Below, piece by piece: positions 50,901-62,700 of a stretch of DNA of 64,000 nt. Both the position numbers and the translations under genes were made by a program. Within the stretch, counting starts at the first letter, position 1; each line of letters opens with the position of its first letter. Source of the stretch: Enchytraeus crypticus (lineage: Eukaryota; Annelida; Clitellata; Enchytraeida; Enchytraeidae); NCBI GenBank assembly GCA_905160935.1, contig CAJHZI010000566.1, positions 351,501 through 415,500 on the forward strand, written 5' to 3'. The notes under the pieces were generated by a model. That model had not been told where the DNA came from. It saw only the letters and a list, made by a program, of their open reading frames with translations, and ran no database searches.

Positions 50901-53900
50901 TCCTGCCACTGGTTTCTCACGGATGCTATTCATAATGGGATGCCTTCAGACTTCAGAAGATTAAGAGAAAATCGGAGAATGAGAGAAAATTAGCAAAACC
51001 TTTAAGAGGTTTGGCTCTGAAGAACTTGGACACTGGACTCGGAGCGGACAGTCCACCTTCATTGACGGCAAACACTCGGTACTGATAGGCCTTGTGTGAT
51101 AACACATTATCATCCCGGTACTGACAATCCTGAAAATTAAATAAGTGCACAATTTCAGACTACAACATACAGATATAGCAGTGAATCTATCTAACTCACA
51201 ACATGCACAGATATCATTGACTCTATCTACCAATTGCTGCACCATATTGCAGGTCCAATGCATACATTCACGTTCAGTGTAAAATATTTTAAAAGAGCAC
51301 ACCGCTGATCATCACGAAGATCCTAGACATAAAATAAGAACTGTACTTGGTCTACTCGACACTTTGAGTTGATTAAAATTATAGAGAAGATTTAAACAAC
51401 AAATATCTTGATTTCTACTTCTACATTTAACGATTTGGAATATCAAGTCAATATGTATCCCCGTGTTGTGTCCGGGTTGTTTGAAGAATAGACGAACCAA
51501 AGAAGATGAGGATGAATCTAAAGTCAATATTTAACACTCTAACAAGTAAAAGAAAGGGAAAAGTGCAGCGAGACTTATTTCTACATCTTACAAGTATTGG
51601 TTCTGAGGATTTTGTGCACTTGGTTCATCAAATTAACGAAGTTAGGCTACTTCGGGCTCGATCAACATTTGGATTGTCATTTTGATCTAAGAAAAGCGAT
51701 TTAAAGTGATTACATAGAAAGCGCTAAGTACCGGGTTAGCTACTTAATAGGTTTTAGTGTGTTTAACGTCAAGGTTCAGAAGCACAAGGCTTCGCTTCAA
51801 GACGACTCGACACACTCGAGCTACCGTCACAAAGATTAATGTAACCGTAAGTTACCAAATTAGTAACCAAGTTACGAACAGTAAGTTACTTATTATGCAA
51901 ACTTTTAAGAGCATAGATATTAGCTACTTCATGATTTTATGCCTGTAACTTATTATTAATTACATCGGCTTAAAAAGGGTGTTGAATAACTTGCCTAACC
52001 AAATCGACTGTATAATACATTATCAAATACATAATATAGCACCTTAGAAATGTGTTTGTTATGCTTAACAATGGCGAAATGCAGCTAATTACAAAGATAA
52101 ATTTTAAGACACAAGCAATGACGAATCCAAGAATTTTTTAAGGGGGATGGGGCGAAATTTGTTGACAGTGTTCACATTTTTCATTTGTTTGCTTAAGCTC
52201 CACCTAAATCTAAAATCCTAAAAAAATTAAATCCTACCTAAATCCTACCTAGAGATACACCGATCAGCGATATTCACATGAATTCTACTCAGTCAATCTA
52301 ATCAATTAAAGATGATCTAATAAATTTAATCAATCAATGAGGATCTAATCAATTTAATCGATAAACAATTTAATTTCAAGTTAGCCTAAGCCTACTACAC
52401 GAGTGAACATGTATATACGACCGCTGGCAAGCTTATGAAAGTATTTGGAGTTTAATCTTACCTAATTAAAGTTACATTTCGGTCGGTTTTCTTTTATCTG
52501 ATAGATTGTTTGATTTACTGAAATTAGTTCATAAATTGAATGTAATCATTATAACTTAACATACTGACAAAATGCTATGGAGGGGAGGGGGCTCACATTT
52601 TTTTCACTACTGCGCTCAGCTCATAGAGTGAGTGTATCCCCTTATCTTACCCTCCACCCCCACTCATACCCGCACTAAAGTCAGGGGAAAACCTAATATG
52701 CCTAAAATTCTACAGACATTTGTTTTAGAAAAAAATGAGGTTAATATTTTTACCTCCAAAGAAACTCAGCCGATCTGGATTTGCAAAAGTGACCTAATTT
52801 TGGCGGTAGGGGGCTTAAGCCCCTCCCAGCCAAGGCTAGTTGCACCACTGATCAGGGTCCCTAGTGGGGCCCAATTTTTGAAGAAAAAATGATCTAGTGG
52901 AACTGAGTTTCCTCAGGTCTCCCCCTATCCACTGCTCTTACATACAAATTTACACATAGAAATTGCCACAAAAACAATGAAAATATAGTTTAATTTTTTA
53001 TCGCCGGGCCTAAGGGGGGAGGCGGGTCCCCTGGTCTCCCTGGATCAGCCATTGGACACAAAATTTTCTCATTCAAAAAACCTACTTTAATGATATTCTC
53101 GTTGATTCTGCTCCAGATGTGCGTGGTCTGCTCCTGACGCTCCAGTACGTAGCCCTGGATGGGTGCACCACCATCAGTGACCGGCTGAGTCCAAACTAGG
53201 GTTATGTATGTGACGTCACTGTCAATGACGTAGGCCTCGCCAGGACAAGTAGGGCAATCTAAGATAAAACATGTAAACAGTTCTATAAACAGGTATACAG
53301 TGCTATAATCAGGATTTAAACAGGTAAACAGTGCTATAAACAGGTTGTAAACAGGTAAACAGTGCTATAAACAGCTAGTCAACAGGTAATCCGTGCTATA
53401 AACAGGTTGTAAACAGGTAAACAGTGGCAATGTCAATGTTAGCTGAAGCTTTAGCTGAAAATGTAAAAAGGTTTATTAGTAAACTATAATGTATGAAAAA
53501 GTTGTATCAATTAGAGATTAATTAGCATCATTCTAATAAAGTAAACATCTGGAATTGTTCGTAGTTTATAGCGATACCCGGCGATATTGGGCTTTGTTAT
53601 GTCGTACCACCAAATAGTGAAATAATTTTTATGATGTGAGTTAAACTTTAAGAATAGAAGCCCAAAGTGCTTCCTTTAAGACGATGCTATTGTAGATTTT
53701 GACCACGTGCAGTAATGAAAGTGAGTTGGTCTAGCTCCCTCTCCCTTCATCCCAATTCCCTCCAACTCAGGGAATTCCCAAATGGTTCTAAACATATCGG
53801 GAACCTGGTATTCTTCTAATTACATAATTTCCGTTACGTTAATTAATTAAAGCTGTAAAGCAGTCTCGAAGACCGGACACCGGTCATGACACCGCTTTAA

Positions 53901-56900
53901 AAATTCTCGGAGGTTATTATTATTATTATTATTATTAATTACATATTTACAAAGGTTTATAATACTCAAGTCAGCTAGATATTTACCAAATGGGTTTTTA
54001 GCCCTTACTGCCTCAGTAGTATATAGAGGTGGACTGTGTCCCAGGTCATTGACCGCTGTGATCCGGAAGTGGTAAAACTCTCCCAGGATAAGCTTGGACA
54101 CCTGACACATCGTCACCTCGGGTGGGATGTAGCAGGATGCTCTCTCCCAGTGATTGCTTCCAACACTGGACTTTTCTACCAGATAACCGCTGTGATTAAT
54201 AAATACATATTTAAGCTGGGATACTCTATGTTCCACGAATCCCTACGAAAGATGGGCACCAGTGGTATGGTTGTCTATGGTCCAACAGTGTAGAATAATT
54301 TACCTGCTAATCTTAGACAGTCAGATCTATCTCGATTGCGCTTTCTGAAGAAGCTTAAGACAGTTTTGTTCATATAATTAACTACTTTGTTATTTTGTAA
54401 TAATAGATACAATGTGTATAGGGGAATTACAGGGGATGGACTGATGATACGGTATGAGACAGAGAGATGCGGGGAAGGTTTATTCATATCCCGACTCTAG
54501 TTAAACTGAGATTCAAGGGAAGATGATGACGATGAGACACAATGTATTACTACAATACTTCTAAGGCGCTTTTGTTAACACAAATGTACATGAATAGCGG
54601 CACTTAAATATAGATATATCTAAACAAAGTGACCGCAGAAAAGGTATTATTACAAACATTATGTGCATGCAGAGAGAAAACTGAAAAGAGATTAGGTAAG
54701 TTTTTATCTTCTGTGATTGGCAAAAATAACTGAATACGTTTCTTCTTCTTATTCGCCTCAACTCGCGGCGGTTCAAGAGAATACACTAGAAACCCGCACA
54801 CAACCCGTTCTATACTCCACTCTCCCACAATCCATTACACATAGCTTATTATATCTCTCTCTTAGTGCACTGCCTACTGGCAGATCCATGGTATATAACG
54901 CCTCCACTCATCTCTATCTTCCGTTTTCCTCTTCACGTCCAAATAAGAGTGGATCTTTAAATCATCCATAACATACCTTTTGATATGCCATTATTCTTGG
55001 GGGATTCTGCTTATGACGAGGTGGGCCTCTGTGTCTTCCTCTGCTTTGACTAACATTTACTCTGCAGGGGCGTCATTCCCTGATAAAACAATCCTGTCCA
55101 CCCATAGCTTTAATTATTATATTATAGCTTATTATATACAATATACATAGGTCATTATATACAATATACAATTCATTGCTGGAATCAAGAGTCAGTCCAG
55201 ATAAAATAGGAGCTGGGTTGATACCTCAGAGGACGACCTCCATTATCGCTCGGTTCTTTCCAACTCAAGATGGCGGTTGTGTTTCTTACTGACGTCACTT
55301 CTAGCGGGCCCACTGGAACACTCGGTGCTCCTGCAAATATCAACAGAAATACACTGTTTGTAACATAGTTTCGAAGACCCGATACGACGACGACTATAAA
55401 CCTGACACTCTAATGACTTTGTTATAAATATCGTTAATCCGTAAAATGATTTCTAAATGATTTTAAATAATTCCAAAGCAGCCATACACGAGCTCGGTCA
55501 TGGAAGTCTGGTTTTGCTTATGGACATGAGTTAGAGGTCACATGTCTGGTTGTTCAGCAAACAACAGAAGAAAAAAGCAGAAAATTAAAATAAAGAAAAA
55601 ATGACGAAATATCATCCTACCAGGTTAAACTGGTCACACAGGTTATATCGGCCTCTCGGTGGTTCTATACGATATGTAGTAGAGCTTTAAATGAATAAAT
55701 AAATGTCTAACGTCCGTTTCCTCATACAAGGATGATATCAGGGACGTCCCCCATCACATGTCACTACAAATCGATTCAAAATTTGAATATTTACTTCCAA
55801 CAAAACTGCAATGTTCTCAAGCATTGGTGAGAGGCTTGGAATTAAGCCCTAGCCCCTGGCAATAGCGTGTGGTGGAATAAAAATTTTGTTGAAACAATAT
55901 CAATCACTTCTCCCATTTTTAAAAGCTAGTAAAGCTCTAAGGTTAACGTCAATTTCCTCACTCGAAAGTGATGTCAGTGACGGGCGAGACTAGGATTTGA
56001 ACCCAGCACATACTGATCCGCGGGCGAGTATCTTATCGACGTCGCCACTGGCTCCAGCCAAAGGAACACTACTTTAAGAATATTACAACTTTAGACGGCG
56101 GGATTAGCGGACTTGGTTTAGTTGCGCGTCAATTATCGAAGTTAAGCTGTATCGACCTCAGTTAGTACTTTGTGGGTGACCACCTTGGAAGACCGAGTGT
56201 TGGTAAAAGCTTAGGAAGGAAAAAATCTCAGGGTGATGGAAGGTTATTCTTAAATCCGCGCCGGCTGCAATTGATGCGCCATCGAAAGGCAACGATTACT
56301 AATAACCATGGAGAGGAAAGAAGAAATGGGTCTTAAACAAGCATCTGTGCTTCCTGACCCAGTGTGCCGTTATGTTATGTTTTTAGTAATACACTTATTT
56401 TAAATACGACGTTATATTACTGATCGTAGCGTTATGCCTAGGAATCACATTCATTATCCAGCATGATCCTACCTGTAACGATGACTTGTATTTCTGCTGA
56501 GTCACGTCCGTATTCGTTTCTAACAGAAATCGTATAGGTGGCGCTATGTTTAGCTCTGGATGCCTTAGAGCAAAACAACATGGCCGACTCCGCTGTTCTA
56601 GAAATATCCAATCCATCTCCTGAATTGATCTTCTGAACAAGATCAATCGATAAGCTTAATGTCTTAGATAATTTCAGCACAGTATAATATTATTATAAAT
56701 ATACTATTTATTACTAATATTCTTGAACTGAAAAAATATTTAAAATTATCATAAAATTATTTCACTATTTGGTGGTGCGACATAACAAAGCCCGATATCG
56801 CCGGGTATCGCTATAAACTACGAACAATTCCAGATGTTTACTTTATTAGAATGATGCTAATTAATCTCCAACTGATAAAACTCTTTTATACACTATAGTT

Positions 56901-58357
56901 TACTAGTAAACCATTTTACATTTTCAGCAATAATTTGAGTTAAAACTTATAAAAGGAATATGAAATTTCTAAAAACATACATGTAACTAATTTCAAAAGA
57001 GAATTTCCGCTTCAGAATTTTCAATATTTGAAAAACTAGCATAATTTACACAACGTTTTTACTTGTGAAATAAGAAATACCTGGCGATCAAGTTTTGTCC
57101 AAGTTACTTTTGGCATAGGCTGACCTCTAAACCTGACCTCAATTTTGAAGCTCTGACCTTCTTTTAGCTTTATGGCTGGCAGAAAACTGTCTCGGTCAAT
57201 CTGAGGAGCAACTAGATGAATGCATGAATCATAAATGAATAGATGAATCATAGATGAATAGATGAATCGTAGACGAATAGTAGAATCATAGATGACTAGA
57301 TAATTAATAGGTGAATAGATGAATGTTAGACGAATAGATGTATTATAGACGAATAGATAAATTATAGATGAATGGATGAATCATAGATGAAAGGATGGCT
57401 CATAAATGAATCGATGAATCATATTAGGTACACTGTCTATTCAGTGACGCTTATTAATGGATCATTAATTATAATTCGGCTCTAATTAGGCCTATTTAAT
57501 GGCTAACTATTCGTAGGCTCTAATTAGTGAATCGCTAATTATTCGTCTTTAATTAATGAATCGTTAATTAGTTGTCGACTATAATTAATGAATCGTTAAT
57601 TAGTTGTCGACTATAATTAATGAATCGTTAATTAGTTGTCGACTATAATTAATGAATCGTTAATTAGTTGTCGACTATAATTAATGAATCGTTAATTAGT
57701 TGTCGACTATAATTAATGAATCGTTAATTAGTTCTCGGCTGAAAAAAGCCTCATGGATCTACTGATTGATTGAATGGTGTATAAATTGATCAATTGAATT
57801 TTTCATTATCAGTAACAATTAACTCAACAACTAGTTATCTATCCGCATGCTATATTTCTATATTTTTATATATATAGTTGTCCTATAGAACCTACTTTTT
57901 GTGGCCTTAGTTCTCGCAGGAATACTGGGCTCCGACATTTCACCCCTCCCGGCTTTGTTCACTCCGCACACTCGAAAAGTGTAGACGTGATTTTCCTCCA
58001 GATCTGGCACCACTGCATAGAGCTCTTCAACCGGTAGAACCATTCCTACCTGAATACATATATTTCCTCTATTTAATATTTCAATGAGAGCATTTTCTCA
58101 ACAATTTAACTTTTAAATGTTCGTTCGCATATAGGCCTAAACATGCATATATTCAGGTATATAATAGTATATCACCTCATCATAAGCAGAATCCCCCAAG
58201 AACAATGGTATATCAAAAGGAATGCTACAAATAATTATAATTTAAAGATCCACTGGTATGTGGACATGAAGAGAAAGACGGAAGATAGAGATTAGTAGAG
58301 GCGCTATATGCTATGGACCTGCCAGTAGGGAGTGCACTAAGAGTGAGATAACCGTAG

Positions 58358-58428
<71 letters not shown>

Positions 58429-59659
58429 CAAAAGAGCCCTTCGGAAATAGGAAAGAATTTTTAACAAAAAGTCTAAAGAAAGCCACAAAGATAAAGAGAG
58501 TGAAAACCTTGGTTTGGACCACACTACCACATTAATGTGAAACTTTGACCTTATGATTATATCAGGAAACTAGAGGCATTGGAAATGTGGATATGGAGAA
58601 GAATGGAAAGGATTAGCTGGACTTAAAAGGTTAAAAATGAGGAAGTTCTGGAGACTGTTGGTACAGATAGACAGTTGATAGATGTATTAAAAAATAGGAA
58701 GAAGCGTTAGATTGGACACATTCTAAGAGGGGAAAGTATACTAAAAGAGGTCATAGAAGGCAGAATCGAAGGAAATAGAGGCAGAGGCAGGCCGCTAGGT
58801 TAGGAATAGAGGTTAGGTATGTTAGATGACTTAAAGATTTCAACTCATATGTGGTCATGAAAAGGAAAGTGGAAGACAGAGAAGAGTGGATGCGCTATAT
58901 ACCTTGGACCTGCCAGTAGGCAGTGCACTAAGAGAAAGAGATGTCCTAGGATTAGATTTGAGGTTTGAGATTGAATTACAATTGTTTTCTGCTTCCTCTC
59001 GGTCATAAGACTGATCGATTGATTGATTGGTTATTGATTGATTGCAGGCACATCTTATTGATAGCAACCACAAGCGTCAGACCAGTTACCATACTACGTA
59101 ATGTTTCCGTTGAAAAATGGCGTTATACTTAGAATTTAATTAATTAATTATTTTAATTAATTAAAATTAGAATTTAGGCTCTTTATTGAACGAAATTTTA
59201 TCCTCTATGTTATCCTATTGAGTAAGATAGAAAGTTTTGAAAAAAACCAAGAACAATTGTAGTTTTCATTGAAAATAGTGTTTAATTAAAATCAATTAGT
59301 GTAGGTTTATTAATTATACCGTTTTCCAAGGTTCTCCTTCGTGTTTCACTTCTATGACGTACTTAATTATAGGACTTCCTCCGTCTGATTTAGAAGGAGT
59401 CCACGTGATATCTACTGAGTCTTTGTCAAAGTCCACTACTCTGGGCTGAGATGGTCGTGAAGGTGTATCTAAAGTATAAACACCCTACTTTAGAGTCGAA
59501 AACTTCTACATTTATTCTATCTGTAAATTTCTAAATTAATCAATTGAAGATACTAAATTATACTTGAAGATTTTTAAATTAGTTAAAGTTTTAAATAATA
59601 TTATGCTGCTCCTTTTGAAGTTAGTGGCAGTAACAATACTTATTGGAGCCAAAATACGA

Positions 59660-59722
<63 letters not shown>

Positions 59723-62700
59723 CTCTACGTAGGCCTAATGTTACTTTAACTTAATGTTCAGACGCCAATGAAAGTCCTTTTTATTAATTCAATAATGTTT
59801 CTTTTTTATTAATTAAGTAATGTTAAGAATTAATGAAAGTTCAGATATATTTTTACTAAATCTGATTTGGTTACTTACATACCAGTGACTTACCAGAAAA
59901 GTACTGTTACGTTAATCTATGTGACAGTAGCTCGAGTGTGTAGAGTCGTCTTGAAGAGAAGCATTTGCTTCTGAACCTTGACGTTAAACACACTACAATC
60001 TACCTCTAAATTAATTCGTTGCTCTCTTCCGCTTTCCATCTTACAACTTGCCTATAAGCATAGGGCTCTGAATGTCGCGGAATAACTGTATCATTCGTTT
60101 ATATGCAACCTCTGGCTAGGATTAAAATTGTTAGAGGTTAAGAATGAAAGTTACGTATCTATGACAACAGTTTGTATGCATACCCTTAGCAGATTAGTAC
60201 TACATTAAAGGCAAATATCTCTAAATGGTTTATGAAGATTTACTGTTTCTCAATCAATAACCTTCAACAGAATTGTGATTCAATGTGCACAGTGAAAACG
60301 TTACTTCGCTTTAACGTTGCAATTAGCTCATCAATTAGCTGATTGACTAGTTATTAACTGATAGATTAGATATTAGTTATTTGATTTCCTTAAACTGCTT
60401 AAATGAAAAATGTAATTAATATTAAGTTAATATTTAAAGAAAATTAACGAGTCGACGTCAGTAGAACATTTATAGGAGCTTGAGATTGTTCACGTCTGCC
60501 ATGACGACTTCAGTTAACAGGATACTCAGTGACTGAAGTTACGCTGCTCCAGTACTGGCAGTACAGTGAAGTACAATGTACTGCCTGCTGTACTATGCAG
60601 TAGTACTATACACTGCTAGAACATTGAAGAACTTGATGTTTACGAGGGCTTTTCAAATAGCAGCATAATTTACAGCCGAAAACTACTTAAACATCTACTT
60701 AATTATTACTATTAACCATTTTAATTATTTGAGAGTTACTTTTAAAGATCTATGAGGCTATAGAAAAGCGTGCGCTGTAGCTATCCCGCCTCACAGCTCA
60801 GAAATCAAAGTATCTTGGGACAATTCGACCCTTTGAGTAAAAGAAAAACTAATATAAGCTTCGGCTAACGTCGATTTCTTTATCACAAGATACTGTGAGA
60901 GACGAGTCGTATCACAGTAAAACCGACTAATTGCATTGGCTAGTAGATGTATCATATGCACATATTATAAACGTTTACAGGCGATTTAAAATATCATTTC
61001 TAAAAGAACTAGATATCGTCAAACGATTAGCATTTCAATAAACTTACATCAAAATATTTCCGTACCTCAATTAGTATTAAATCACGCGGCATTGAAAATG
61101 ATAGACATCAAAGTTGATGGTCACTGAAATGTTAATAAATTTGATAAATGATTAACTGCCGCTGAGAAAAGGATTAACAGATCCTGTGACAATGATTAAC
61201 AGATCTTGTGACAATGATTAACAGATACTGTGACAAAGGTTAACAGATACTGTGACAATGATTAACAGATCTTGTGACAATGAGTAACAGATCTTGTGAC
61301 AATGAGTAACAGATCTTGTGACAATGATTAACAGATCTTTGACAATGATTAACAGATACTGTGACAATGATTAACAGATACTGTGGCAATGATTACCAGA
61401 TCACGTGACAAAGATTAACAGATCCTCTGACAATGATTAACAGATCCTCTGACAATGATTAACAGATCCTCTGACAATGATTAACAGATACTGTGACAAT
61501 GACTAACATATATTATGACAGTAATTAACAGATACTGTGACAATGATTATCAGATCCTGTAACAATGATTAACAGATCACGTGACAAAGATTGACAGAAC
61601 CTGTGACAATGATTAACAGATTCTGTAACAATGATTAACAGATTACGTGACAAAGATTAACAGAAACTGTGATAATGATTAACAGATACTGTGACAATGA
61701 TTAACAGACACTGTGACAATGATTAACAGATACTGTGACAATGATTAACAGATACTGTGACAGTGATTAACAGATACTGTGACAATGATTAACAGATACT
61801 GTGACAATGATTAACAGACACTGTGACAATGATTAACAGATACTGTGACAATGCTCACCCCAAGGATCTCTGGCCAGTGTATCTGCACAAGTATTTAGCG
61901 GTTCGCTCTGTCCAACAGTGTTAACAGCTCTCACACGAAATCTGTAGAACTTTCCAGCTACTAGACCTGTCACACCGCACTGTGTGTCGTTCTCGAACAA
62001 ACCAACTTCAGTCCAATCCTACATACATACAGATACATAGAGAAATAGAATTACATAACATAGGTTCGACACGGATGGGTCTAGATGGGAAATGGAACTT
62101 TAAGATCGGCTATCAATCGGCTTGACACCATCAAGTGTATACGACTAGGTTTTACTCGCCTCTTGGGAGAGAAACGTAGTCTTGAATTCGCAACCTGTCG
62201 GTCGCAACGTAGTCTTGAATTCGCAACCTGTCATTCAACTTTACTAATTTTCTACCACTGAGCCACTAGGCGTTCTAAAAACTTTCGCCTGACTTTAGCG
62301 TGGCGTCTATCACTAGTCCGATTTGACAAGAAGAGGAGGCTCAGTTAGCCTACATGAAATGGATGCGCCCTGCATAGAGGAAGCTATTGACTTAACTTCA
62401 AGGTAGGTAGGTCGTAGAGTTTTTAACGTCAAGGTTCAGAAGCACAAGGCTTCTCTTCAAGACGACACGACACACTCGAGCTAACGTCACAAAGATTAAG
62501 GTAACAGTAAGTTACTGTATACAAATGTAAGTTACTGTTACTGTATACAGTCAGTCTGACTAATACTGTTAAGTCTGACTAACGTATGAAGGTGACATTA
62601 AAGAAGGTGACAATAAAAATTGAAATTGAAAATTGATTGACAGTGAAAGTTTGACTCATTAGAGAATTAACATAAAGTCAAAATCTCGATATTGATGCAT

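Noticed and set aside
56120-56230. Functional 5S rRNA gene
   Set aside because: Several conserved positions differ and an unrelated body is fused to it; SINE or pseudogene fits better.
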